From Mucilaginibacter polytrichastri (GTDB lineage: Bacteria > Bacteroidota > Bacteroidia > Sphingobacteriales > Sphingobacteriaceae), in assembly GCF_001911425.1 (NCBI RefSeq), contig NZ_MPPL01000001.1:2475466-2539465 (forward strand): a stretch of 64,000 nt of DNA. Reading direction: 5' to 3'. The position numbers were made by a program, and so were the translations under genes. The notes below the pieces were generated by a model. It was not told the origin of the DNA. It did no database searches and worked only from the letters and a program-made list of their open reading frames with translations. Positions 39,277 through 47,712 of the stretch are shown here, one piece after another. Every line of letters starts with the position of its first letter. Position 1 is the first letter of the stretch.

Positions 39277-40224
39277 ATGGATTTCTATTCATCGGCACAA
39301 CTATTTCCACGGGTTAACATAAAAACCGTTATAACACTTACCATACTGTCCGTTGTTTATGTGGCATTATCAAGTGTGATGGTTGGTTTTAAGTCAGATC
39401 AGTTGGTATTACTAGCTCTTGTTAACGGGCTGTACTATTTATCCGGCTACACCCGCAGGTTTGTTACCGGCTTCGCCATTTTTATTGTGTACTGGATTGT
39501 ATTTGATTATATGAAGGCCTTTCCTAATTATCATTACAACCCTGTCCATATCGGCGATTTATATAATGCAGAGAAAAGCATATTCGGGATACATACTAAT
39601 GGCACCATATTAACGCCAAACGAATACCTTAAGGCTAATAGCCGTACTTGGGTTGATGTAATTACAGGTTTGTTTTATTTGTGCTGGATCCCCGTTCCAT
39701 TAGGCTTTGCCGCTTACCTGTTATTTACCAGACCAAAAGAGTTTTTAGGTTTTTCGCTTACCTTTTTCCTGGTCAACTTACTAGGCTTTGTAGTTTATTA
39801 CACCTACCCCGCTGCACCGCCATGGTTTATACAAGAGCATGGATTTCATTTTATTGCTTTAACCAAAGGCAGCACTGCTGGCCTGGCACGCTTCGATCAT
39901 TTCTTTAACGCCAACATATTCAAATCAATATACGCAAAGGGATCCAACGTATTTGCGGCTATGCCTTCCTTGCATTCATCCTACCCCGTAATCGTTCTAT
40001 ATTATGGCATTAAGAACCGCTTAAGATATGCGAATATCATTTTTGCCATCGTAATGATTGGTATTTGGTTCACAGCTGTATACGCAAGCCACCATTACGT
40101 ACTGGATGTACTTGCCGGTATCACTACTGCAATATGCGGCATTAGCTTATTTAACTTTGCGCTTAATAAAAGCAAATCTCTGCAAAACTTCATTTTCAAA
40201 TACGAACAATTAATTAGTCGTTAA
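39277..40224 (+). CDS. PAP2-superfamily membrane protein, AUR1-like inositol phosphoceramide synthase candidate
   Basis: 315 aa with about six membrane helices. The PAP2/AUR1 signature is present: YTYPAAPPWFIQEHG, then AMPSLHSSYPVI (C2-like) and ASHHYVLDVLAG (C3-like) with the catalytic histidines. AUR1 transfers phosphoinositol from phosphatidylinositol to ceramide. Last gene of the sphingolipid unit, 3 nt after the hydroxylase. A simple lipid phosphatase acting on a PI-phosphate intermediate is the main alternative, and would fill the step lacking elsewhere in the cluster. Confidence 0.82.
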   Translation: MDFYSSAQLFPRVNIKTVITLTILSVVYVALSSVMVGFKSDQLVLLALVNGLYYLSGYTRRFVTGFAIFIVYWIVFDYMKAFPNYHYNPVHIGDLYNAEKSIFGIHTNGTILTPNEYLKANSRTWVDVITGLFYLCWIPVPLGFAAYLLFTRPKEFLGFSLTFFLVNLLGFVVYYTYPAAPPWFIQEHGFHFIALTKGSTAGLARFDHFFNANIFKSIYAKGSNVFAAMPSLHSSYPVIVLYYGIKNRLRYANIIFAIVMIGIWFTAVYASHHYVLDVLAGITTAICGISLFNFALNKSKSLQNFIFKYEQLISR

Positions 40225-40392
40225 TAAACGTATACTATTTCCTATTAAAAGTTCCCTTATTAGTAAAGCAAGTCTTTAACTAAAAAATATTAAACCCTCA
40301 TTATAAATTACTTACATAGCTTACGTGTAATACGGCATAACCTTTGCTATTATAATAACAAACATCATCCAGATGTTTCTACTGCGCTGTGT

Positions 40393-41124
40393 ATGAAAAA
40401 GTTATTGCTATTCGCCTTTATTATTATATCTACCATGCATGCATTTGCTGGCAAATCGCTGGTTGATAGCCTGCAAAAGCAAATTGACACCAGTTCGTCT
40501 AATGCATTAAAGGGTAAATTGTATACTCAAATGGCCGTTAGTTACATGAACTATAATGCCATACAAGACAGGCAACTCAAAACCGCTTATCAGGAAAACG
40601 CCCTTAAATATACCCTCTCTGCCCTGCACCAATATTCACGCATGGATGACAGTACCGGTTTACGTACATCGTACGACAGGCTAGCCAAGGTGTATCACGA
40701 TCAAAAGAAATTTAGCCAGGCCAAGTGGTTTATTCTGCAATCAAACACCCTGGCACGCGAACAACGGGATGTACCTAATATTGTGGCATCTTTAATTACG
40801 CTGGCTGATATTAAAATGGATATTCATGATTTTGATTTAGCCCGCGGCGATTTACGTGAGGCATTGGAACTATCGTCTGCCAATTGCTTTACAGATCAGC
40901 AACTGGATGTAATGCTAAGTTATGCCCGTTTGTACAATAGCACAAATAGCGGTAAACAAGCCGCCGCTGCCATGAAACGTTATGCGTATGTAAAAGACAG
41001 CACCACCCGCGATTCGGAGGCGCGTATGGCAGCTAAATTGCGCCCAAGAAAAAAGTATTTAACAACCACCACGTACAAGCATCTTACATACAAAAACGCC
41101 AGTCAGAGCGTAGCGTCGTTGTAG
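40393..41124 (+). CDS. Exported TPR-type helical protein, frame interrupted near the C-terminus
   Basis: 243 aa in the uninterrupted frame. Signal peptide (1-19, ending AFAG), then TPR-like helices (about residues 40-190: YTLSALHQYSRMDDSTGLRTSYDRLAKVYHDQKKFSQAKWFILQS; LARGDLREALELS). The last residues (KKYLTTTTYKHLTYKNASQSVASL) look unlike protein from a natural frame. In the -1 frame from 41055 the reading continues for 46 codons, ending in a hydrophobic membrane segment and a basic KRQR tail, with a stop at 41193. A terminator follows that stop directly. The full gene is probably 40393-41195, with a frameshift. Confidence 0.75.
   Translation: MKKLLLFAFIIISTMHAFAGKSLVDSLQKQIDTSSSNALKGKLYTQMAVSYMNYNAIQDRQLKTAYQENALKYTLSALHQYSRMDDSTGLRTSYDRLAKVYHDQKKFSQAKWFILQSNTLAREQRDVPNIVASLITLADIKMDIHDFDLARGDLREALELSSANCFTDQQLDVMLSYARLYNSTNSGKQAAAAMKRYAYVKDSTTRDSEARMAAKLRPRKKYLTTTTYKHLTYKNASQSVASL
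41049..41055 (+). other. dnaX-like slippery heptamer A AAA AAG in the TPR gene
   Basis: The heptamer is in the correct phase (codons AGA AAA AAG) for -1 slippage into the frame encoding the C-terminal membrane anchor. Either programmed frameshifting, a real indel in the A-run, or a sequencing error would explain it. A GGAGG lies 29 nt upstream, too far for the known dnaX arrangement, and no strong downstream hairpin is seen. Confidence 0.5.
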
Positions 41125-41195
41125 TTATTGCAGGCATTGTTGCTATCGTTATTCTGATTGTAGCAGTCATCATATTTTTTAAACGGCAACGTTAG
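41055..41195 (+). other. Frame-shifted C-terminal extension with membrane anchor
   Basis: 46 codons plus stop in the -1 frame: VFNNHHVQASYIQKRQSERS followed by a 24-residue hydrophobic helix rich in V, I and A, and then KRQR. It reads as the true C-terminus of the TPR protein. Confidence 0.65.
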
Positions 41196-41199
41196 CAGA

Positions 41200-41227
41200 A
41201 GCAGTTAAACCATTAACTGCTTTTTTT
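41200..41227 (+). terminator. Rho-independent terminator of the TPR gene
   Basis: Stem GCAGTTAA (41201-41208)/TTAACTGC (41213-41220), loop ACCA, then seven T. It begins 5 nt after the stop of the extended frame. Confidence 0.88.
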
Positions 41228-41240
41228 GTCTGTACATAAT

Positions 41241-41819
41241 ATGAATAAGAGGTGGATTATAGGCGGATTATTTACACTAATGCTATTAAGCATTGTTGTA
41301 TATGTACAATCTCAGGACCTGGCACCTACCGATAGATTTAAGCAGGAATTTTTGTACCGCGTAAATAAGGTACGCACGGTTGGCTGTAGTTGTGGTAAAA
41401 AGTATTTCCCTCCTGCCCCGCCTTTGACATGGAACAACACCCTCGAAAATGCGGCCCGAGGACATGCTAATGATATGAACTTTCATAATTATTTTAGCCA
41501 TACCAGTAAAGACGGCCGTAGCAGCGAAGACCGGATTATAGCCGCGGGTTATCAGTTTAATGGCTACCGAAGCTTTGCCATTGGTGAAAACATTGCCGAG
41601 GGACAGCAAAGTATTGCTGAAGTAACAGATGGCTGGTTTAAAAGCGAAGGCCACTGCCATAACTTAATGAACCCCGAATTTAAAGAAATTGGTGTAGGAC
41701 GCAGCGGCCTGTACTGGGTACAGGATTTTGGCGGCCGTGAAAGTTTTACTCCCGAAGAACAGAAATTAATGAAACAAGGCGGAGCCCGCATGATCATCAA
41801 AAAGGTACAGTCGGAATAA
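41241..41819 (+). CDS. CAP (SCP/PR1)-domain protein
   Basis: 192 aa from the ATG at 41241; an in-frame TTG at 41226 overlaps the terminator T-run and is not favoured. An N-terminal hydrophobic segment (about 5-22) anchors or exports it. The CAP domain follows: PLTWNNTLENAARGHANDM, FSHTSKDGRSSEDRIIAAGY, IGENIAEGQQSIAEVTDGWFKSEGHCHNLMNPEFKEIGVG and YWVQDFG. These hold the CAP cavity residues (His, Glu, His). Function in bacteria is unsettled. Confidence 0.9.
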   Translation: MNKRWIIGGLFTLMLLSIVVYVQSQDLAPTDRFKQEFLYRVNKVRTVGCSCGKKYFPPAPPLTWNNTLENAARGHANDMNFHNYFSHTSKDGRSSEDRIIAAGYQFNGYRSFAIGENIAEGQQSIAEVTDGWFKSEGHCHNLMNPEFKEIGVGRSGLYWVQDFGGRESFTPEEQKLMKQGGARMIIKKVQSE

Positions 41820-41825
41820 GTATGA

Positions 41826-42284
41826 TTAAGCTATAGCACGCTTTAGTGCCATCATGTATCCCGTATGTAAGCCTTCGTGAAACGGCAGAAAACTGATAGC
41901 CTCATCGATATTAGCAATCTCTAAATTGTAGCGCGACATCCATGCAGGGTAATTAGTAAATATGCCTTTATTGTAATCCACCTCAAACTGATCAATGGTT
42001 GATACTAATAAGTGTTTGATATATTCAAATCCTGCTTCATCAACAAAAACTTCTGGTTTAGAGTCGGGTTTATAGGCATTAAAATAATTCTCATCAATCA
42101 GCATAGGTAAACCGGCACGTTTGTAACATATACCTTGTTGGGCTGCTACTAAATGGGCTATATTCCAGATAATGTTATTGTTAAAACCCTCGGGTATTTT
42201 GTTAAGCTGTTCTATGGTCAGGCCATCAACCACTTTCAATACGTTTACTCTTGTTTTGCGAATAATCTCAATGGGGAAATTCAT
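41826..42284 (-). CDS. DinB-family protein
   Basis: 152 aa, four-helix bundle. Metal-binding histidines appear in NIIWNIAHLVAAQQG (His about 44) and FLPFHEGLHTGYM (about 136-141), as in DinB/YfiT-like enzymes. These may act as thiol transferases; the substrate is unknown. It ends 6 nt from the convergent CAP gene. The DUF5655 gene lies upstream with a 24-nt gap on the same strand. Confidence 0.87.
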   Translation of the reverse strand: MNFPIEIIRKTRVNVLKVVDGLTIEQLNKIPEGFNNNIIWNIAHLVAAQQGICYKRAGLPMLIDENYFNAYKPDSKPEVFVDEAGFEYIKHLLVSTIDQFEVDYNKGIFTNYPAWMSRYNLEIANIDEAISFLPFHEGLHTGYMMALKRAIA

Positions 42285-42308
42285 GTGGTAAATATAATAA
42301 TAGTATGG

Positions 42309-42701
42309 TTATTGCACCTCTTCGCGGTAAGCTAACTGCATAAATGCCAAAACCTCGTCATTCAAATCTTCCTTTAAATTCATGCGGAAGTGATGATTAA
42401 ATTGGTTGTCATCGCCCGGCACTTGTGCCATTTTTATAAAACAGGTATTATCGGGATAAAGCTTTTTAAGCGGAAATACCACGTGAATAAAGCTTTTGCC
42501 AAACTGTGTTATCCAGGCAATACGCTTATGCGAATTTGAAACGCCGATCATGGTTTTTGCGGGATGCAGAATTACATCGGTGCCCAGCTTTTTGAATTCT
42601 GCTACAAAGTATTCTAACAGCATCAGGGTATGTGCCGACTTCCCAACCAGAAAATCTTCCACACTTCTAGTTCCATCTTCAATTAGTTTATTGTTTGCCA
42701 T
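42309..42701 (-). CDS. DUF5655-family protein
   Basis: 130 aa from the ATG at 42701 (MANNKLIEDG); an in-frame upstream ATG at 42719 would add six residues. The pattern SVEDFLVGKSAHTLMLLEYF, ILHPAKTMIGVSNSHKRIAWI, HHFRMNLKEDLNDEVLAFMQLAY is that of DUF5655. Function unknown, cytoplasmic. Probably co-transcribed with the DinB gene. Confidence 0.78.
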   Translation of the reverse strand: MANNKLIEDGTRSVEDFLVGKSAHTLMLLEYFVAEFKKLGTDVILHPAKTMIGVSNSHKRIAWITQFGKSFIHVVFPLKKLYPDNTCFIKMAQVPGDDNQFNHHFRMNLKEDLNDEVLAFMQLAYREEVQ

Positions 42702-42881
42702 AATCCAGCTTGGTATCAATCAATTAACTAAAAATATGCATTATATAATAAGCCGTCAAAATATAGAACCCTTTAGTCTTATTATGGTAATTAAACGTAA
42801 GCAGTGCGGTTTACTGCCCTTAATTACTTAAATTAGGCACCAAGCCCCTGTTATTTAACCTTAAATATTACATCAACCTGT

Positions 42882-43742
42882 ATGAAAGTTAAAGCAGAAA
42901 TTCAAAATTTTATATCTATTGTATTAGGTATCCTATCGGCCAGTATTGGTTTAAAGGGGTTCTTATTGTCCAGCAAATTTATTGATGGCGGCGTTACAGG
43001 TATCTCTATGCTGATAGCCGAAACAACAGGTTTTCCTATCTCTGTACTTATTTTTGTAATTAATGCTCCTTTTCTATACTTGGGTTACCGCAGGCTCGGT
43101 TTGTTATTTGCCATAAAAAGTGCTTTAGCTATTGGTGGCTTATCCTTGTGCCTAGCTTTTATGCATTTCCCGGATGTTACACCCGATAAGTTACTTACCG
43201 CAGTATTTGGTGGTTTTTTTATAGGTGTTGGCTCAGGCCTGGCCATGCGTGCCGGGGCCGTGCTGGATGGTACCGAAATAGCAGCCGTACTGGTTAGCAA
43301 GCAAACACAGCTATTACGTGTAAGCGATGTGGTACTGTTGCTAAACGTAATCATATTCTCTACAGCTGCTCTATTTTTAGGTATCGAGTCGGCCTTATAT
43401 TCTATTCTTACCTACGTAGCGGCCTCTAAAATGATCGATTTTATATTGAATGGCTTTGAACAGTATACAGGCATCACCGTAATATCAACCAAAAGCGATG
43501 TAATTCGCCGCGTTATTACCCAGAGGCTGGGCCGTGGTGTTACCATTTACCAGGGTAAAAGCGGTTATGGCAAAGACGGGCAGATCAATGACCCGCGTGA
43601 TATCATTTTCACAGTGGCCACCCGGCTCGAAATCCCCTCTATTAAACAAGCGATATTAAAAATCGACCCCTCAGCCTTTATTGTACAGCAAAGTATTGAT
43701 GATACCACAGGCGGTTTACTAAAACGCAAGGGAATACATTAA
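42882..43742 (+). CDS. YitT-family membrane protein
   Basis: 286 aa. Six hydrophobic segments span about residues 8-190 (ISIVLGILSASIGLKGFLLSS, DGGVTGISMLIA, GVGSGLAMRAGAVLDGTEI), followed by the C-terminal DUF2179 domain with TVISTKSDVIRRVITQ and GVTIYQGKSGYGKDG. Transport or other function is unknown. Single gene. Confidence 0.9.
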   Translation: MKVKAEIQNFISIVLGILSASIGLKGFLLSSKFIDGGVTGISMLIAETTGFPISVLIFVINAPFLYLGYRRLGLLFAIKSALAIGGLSLCLAFMHFPDVTPDKLLTAVFGGFFIGVGSGLAMRAGAVLDGTEIAAVLVSKQTQLLRVSDVVLLLNVIIFSTAALFLGIESALYSILTYVAASKMIDFILNGFEQYTGITVISTKSDVIRRVITQRLGRGVTIYQGKSGYGKDGQINDPRDIIFTVATRLEIPSIKQAILKIDPSAFIVQQSIDDTTGGLLKRKGIH

Positions 43743-43848
43743 TCAGGTAGTTTAAACCGCCTCTGCAACATTTGTATGACATGGAGCTAGTTCGTTAAAC
43801 TAAGGTTTATATTCATGGTCAATAGGGAAACCCTTTACCCCTATTAGC

Positions 43849-46644
43849 ATGATTAAAGCGCTACCGTTCCTTGTATTTTTTATCCTGCTCATCAGCATGG
43901 CATATGCTCAGCAACCGGGTCGTATAGTAACCGGCACCGTTGCAGATTCTACAGGCTCGCTGCCCGGCATAACTGTAAAATTGATCTCTGATAAAGATAG
44001 CGTAGTGGTAGCTACCTCCACTAAAGGCGCCTTCCTTTTCTCGGCTGTCATCAGCAAAAATTTCAAGATCACGGTTTATGGTATGGGCTATCAAACTTTT
44101 GTTCGCCGTTATGTAATGGATAACGGCACAAAACCCATATTGCTGGACCCTATTAAATTGGTACTGGAAAGTAAAATGCTGAAAACAGTTAACATTACTG
44201 CCATTAATCCTATTACCATTAAAGAAGATACGGTTGAATATAAAGCCAGCGCCTACAAAGTGCGCGAAGGTTCGCAGGTGGAAGATCTGTTGAAGAAACT
44301 GCCGGGCGTATCTGTTGATAAAGATGGTAACGTAACTGCGCATGGCAAACAGGTAACCAAAGTGCGTGTTAATGGCAAAGATTATTTTACAGGCGATGTG
44401 CAAACCGCCACCCAGAATTTACCGGCTGATATTGTAGAAAACATACAAGTAATTGACGACTACGGCGATCAGGCAAACCTTACCGGCATTAAAACCGGCG
44501 ACCCGGATAAAATACTTAACATTACCATACAAAAAGGCAAACGTAACGGCAAATTTGGCCAGGCCACGGTTGGGGCGGGTAATGACGACCGGTATGTTGC
44601 CAAGCTATCTGCTAACGAATTTCATGAAGATACACAGCTCTCATTACTTGGCACTGTAAATAACAATAATACCAATGCTTTTAATTTTGGAAGCTCTGGC
44701 AGCGGCGGAGGTGGCGGCGGCCGGGGTGCTTCTCAAAGCAGTGCAAGCAGCAGCGGTAGCAGCACTGCCAATGGCATCACTATCAATAAATCATTAGGCT
44801 TTAATTACCGGGACAATTGGGGTAAAAAGATAACCACCTATGGCAGCTACAGCTTTGCCGACAAGGATAAAACCACCGAAACCACATCGCAGCAACAAAA
44901 TCTTTTTCAAAGCGGTGTTTTGTTGAATAACGATAATACTACCGATAAAAACAGCACCATCAATCACCGGTTTGATTTTAATATGGAGTACAAGATAGAT
45001 ACGTCCAACTATTTGAAAGTAAACCCGAGTTTCTCTTATAATTCATCAAACGATGTGAACAGTGATATTTTTTCTAATAGCAGGCTAGGCACTGTAACCA
45101 ACGGTACAGATTATAGTGTAACCAATGGCAACTCGCCGACTGGTGGCGCTAATGTTTTATATAATCACAAGTTCCGCAAAAAGGGTCGTAACTTTAGTAT
45201 TTCGGGTAGTGTGAATATTTCCAAAAGTACTTCAAACCTGGACGATCAATACAATACCCAGACAGACTCTGTAGTTGTGCCGCTACACCAGCAGATCAAT
45301 ACCATTAACACTTCGCAAAAGTTAAACGCTCATGCATCGTATATCGAACCCATAGGCAAAACTACCTACCTGGAGGCCAATTACACTTACAGCTACACCA
45401 ATACAGATAATAACCGGTTGAATTACCGTATAGACCCGGTTACGCATGTGACCAACTATATCGATTCGCTAAGCACTGTTTATAACTATCAGTTTATTAC
45501 CAATAGCTTTGGCTTAAACTTGCGCGGTGTAAAACCCAAGTACAATTATACTATTGGTTTGGTAGCCCGGCCAACTTCGCTGGATGGCGAGTCGCACAAC
45601 TTCGAGACATCAACCCATACTTTTAACCTGGTACCAACCGCCCACTTTGTATATAATTTTTCGAAGAACCATACCTTTAATTTAAACTACAGCGGCAGCA
45701 ATAATATGCCCAGCTTTACACAATTACAGCTCCAGCCAGATTATTCTAATCCGCAGAATATTGTATATGGCAACCCTAACTTAAAGCCGGAGTTCAGCAA
45801 TAATATTACATTGCGTTATAACCAGTTTGACATCAAGAGCGGCAATTCGCTTTTTACCAACCTAAGCTTTAACGAAACGCAAAATAAGATCGTAACCAAT
45901 ACACAACCTGTTGCCAATAATGTGCTTAACCCCGGTAACAAAAAAGACAGCACCGCGCAGGAAACCCGCTATTTGAACACCAATGGCTTTTATTCAATGG
46001 CCGGTAATTACTCTTTCTCAAAACCATTTGCAGACCGTAAGTATACTGTGAGTATTAATGGCGGAGCCACCTATAACAACAACGTTAGCTTTATAGAAAG
46101 CGAGCGCAACCTGAGCAAGAATTTTGTATGGAACCAGGGCGCCAAGATCAGGATAGATCTGGATAGTATTATGGATACCGAAGTTAGCGCCAATTACAGC
46201 GCCAACACAACCAAATACAGTATTCCCTCATTAGTAAACGGTGATGCCCGCACCTGGACTCTGGGGCTGGATGGCCGGAATTTCTTTTGGTATGATCTTA
46301 TACTGGGATATAACCTTACGCAAACCATTAATCATGGCTTTAGCAGCACAGTTAAAAGCAATCCTACCCTGCTGAGTACTTATGTGGAGTACCAGTTTTT
46401 AAAGAAACACATCGCTTCGCTAAGGCTCCAGGCTTTCGATTTGTTTAATGAAAACACAGGCATTACCCGTACGGTGAGCAGTAACCAGATCATCGATACA
46501 CGCACCAATCGATTAGGGCGATATTTTCTACTTTCGTTTACCATGCGGCTGCAGCAATTTGCAGGTAGCCGTAAACCGGGCGGAGGTTTCAGAAATGGTG
46601 GCGGCGGTCGTGGTGGTGGTAGCCGCAGGGGATCATTTGATTAG
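43849..46644 (+). CDS. Outer-membrane beta-barrel family protein with carboxypeptidase-like regulatory domain
   Basis: 931 aa. Signal peptide (1-20, ending AYAQ), an Ig-like regulatory domain (TGTVADSTGSLPGITVKL), a plug-like region (VEDLLKKLPGVSVDKDGNV, TKVRVNGKDYFTGDV) and a long barrel. A Gly/Ser-rich insert (about residues 282-305) and a final Gly/Arg-rich tail after the barrel (from about 910) are low-complexity. The tail lacks the usual final aromatic residue. The barrel is of the OMP_b-brl family. Ligand unknown; no SusD gene is nearby. Confidence 0.87.
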   Translation: MIKALPFLVFFILLISMAYAQQPGRIVTGTVADSTGSLPGITVKLISDKDSVVVATSTKGAFLFSAVISKNFKITVYGMGYQTFVRRYVMDNGTKPILLDPIKLVLESKMLKTVNITAINPITIKEDTVEYKASAYKVREGSQVEDLLKKLPGVSVDKDGNVTAHGKQVTKVRVNGKDYFTGDVQTATQNLPADIVENIQVIDDYGDQANLTGIKTGDPDKILNITIQKGKRNGKFGQATVGAGNDDRYVAKLSANEFHEDTQLSLLGTVNNNNTNAFNFGSSGSGGGGGGRGASQSSASSSGSSTANGITINKSLGFNYRDNWGKKITTYGSYSFADKDKTTETTSQQQNLFQSGVLLNNDNTTDKNSTINHRFDFNMEYKIDTSNYLKVNPSFSYNSSNDVNSDIFSNSRLGTVTNGTDYSVTNGNSPTGGANVLYNHKFRKKGRNFSISGSVNISKSTSNLDDQYNTQTDSVVVPLHQQINTINTSQKLNAHASYIEPIGKTTYLEANYTYSYTNTDNNRLNYRIDPVTHVTNYIDSLSTVYNYQFITNSFGLNLRGVKPKYNYTIGLVARPTSLDGESHNFETSTHTFNLVPTAHFVYNFSKNHTFNLNYSGSNNMPSFTQLQLQPDYSNPQNIVYGNPNLKPEFSNNITLRYNQFDIKSGNSLFTNLSFNETQNKIVTNTQPVANNVLNPGNKKDSTAQETRYLNTNGFYSMAGNYSFSKPFADRKYTVSINGGATYNNNVSFIESERNLSKNFVWNQGAKIRIDLDSIMDTEVSANYSANTTKYSIPSLVNGDARTWTLGLDGRNFFWYDLILGYNLTQTINHGFSSTVKSNPTLLSTYVEYQFLKKHIASLRLQAFDLFNENTGITRTVSSNQIIDTRTNRLGRYFLLSFTMRLQQFAGSRKPGGGFRNGGGGRGGGSRRGSFD

Positions 46645-46668
46645 ATCAGCACTTTACTGCTGATCTAA
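46641..46668. other. Hairpin spanning the stop codons of two converging genes
   Basis: TTAGATCAGCA (46641-46651) pairs with TGCTGATCTAA (46658-46668) around a 6-nt loop. It contains the stop codons of the genes ending at 46644 (+) and 46654 (-). No T-run follows, so termination is uncertain. Confidence 0.5.
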
Positions 46669-47595
46669 CCATTCCTGCAAAAAATTTACGGTATCGCCAT
46701 AAAATAACTTGTAAGTATTTTCGGTAACGTAACCAATATGCGATGTTGCCAGCAGGTTATCCAGCTTACGTAAGGGATGTTCTGCAGGTAACGGTTCAGT
46801 ATCAAACACATCAATGGCGGCACCGGCTATTTTTTTGTGTTGAAGTGTTTCTATTAAAGCATGCTCATCTACCAACGGCCCGCGTGAGGTATTAATGAGG
46901 TAAGCCGTAGGCTTCATTAATCCTAGTTCGTGCTTGCCAATAATGCCACGGCTGCGGTCGCTCAATACCAAGTGTACAGTTATTATATCTGCTTCTGTAA
47001 AAAGTTCGTCTTTAGTTACCAGCTTAGCTCCTGCTTTTTCAGCTGTATCTGCCGTAAGGTTTTGGCTCCAGGCTATTATATTCATGTCAAAAGCCCTGGC
47101 ATATTGTGCCATTTTTTCACCCAACCGGCCCAGGCCAACTATCCCAATGGTTTTGCCCGATAAATCTATACCTACGGTTTGCTGCCAGCCCCCTGCCTTA
47201 AAGCTGTTATTCTCTTGCGGGATATGCCGTGCAAAAGCCATTAACAATGCCCATGTAAGCTCAGATGCACCCGTAGAAAAATAGCCGGTATTTTTTAATA
47301 TAATGCCAAAATCTTCTACCGCATGGGTATCGATAGATGCATTACGGCTGCCTGTAGAAACAATTAGCTTTAAATTAGGTAACTGCGAAAGTATGCTGCG
47401 CGTTAAAGGTGTACGTTCGCGCATTACGCAAATGGCAGCAAAGGGATGCAACCTTTCAATAAGTTTACCCTCGTCTGCTATATGATCATCAAATACAGCT
47501 ATATCTGCCTTTGTATTTATCGTACTCCAGTCTGCCATCTTAAAAGCAACATGCTGATAATCGTCTAATACGGCAATTTGTGGTTTGTTTTCCAT
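46654..47595 (-). CDS. D-2-hydroxyacid dehydrogenase family protein
   Basis: 313 aa. Rossmann motif VGLGRLGEKMAQYARAF (about 153-169), catalytic Arg in NTSRGPLVDE (about 235), Glu in DTEPLP and His in TSHIGYVTE complete the family triad. Such enzymes reduce 2-keto acids with NAD(P)H; substrate unknown. Single gene convergent with the beta-barrel gene. Confidence 0.92.
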   Translation of the reverse strand: MENKPQIAVLDDYQHVAFKMADWSTINTKADIAVFDDHIADEGKLIERLHPFAAICVMRERTPLTRSILSQLPNLKLIVSTGSRNASIDTHAVEDFGIILKNTGYFSTGASELTWALLMAFARHIPQENNSFKAGGWQQTVGIDLSGKTIGIVGLGRLGEKMAQYARAFDMNIIAWSQNLTADTAEKAGAKLVTKDELFTEADIITVHLVLSDRSRGIIGKHELGLMKPTAYLINTSRGPLVDEHALIETLQHKKIAGAAIDVFDTEPLPAEHPLRKLDNLLATSHIGYVTENTYKLFYGDTVNFLQEWLDQQ

Positions 47596-47658
47596 AATTA
47601 ATCTAGTACATAGATAACACTTTACGCATCATTTAGTTAAACCAGTTATCTAAAAACA

Positions 47659-47690
47659 AAGCCGCTTACCCATAAAATGATAAGCGGCTT
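47659..47690 (-). terminator. Terminator of the sugar isomerase-like gene
   Basis: Stem AAGCCGCTTA (47659-47668)/TAAGCGGCTT (47681-47690) with a 12-nt loop; reading on the minus strand it ends in TTTGTTTTTA. It lies 22 nt after the stop at 47713. Confidence 0.8.
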
Positions 47691-47712
47691 GCATTTCACA
47701 TTTAAAATGTGC

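Noticed and set aside
43861..44403. 180-aa open frame antisense to the beta-barrel gene
   Set aside because: The + strand frame is the real protein by signal peptide and domain order; the antisense frame is of low-complexity composition.
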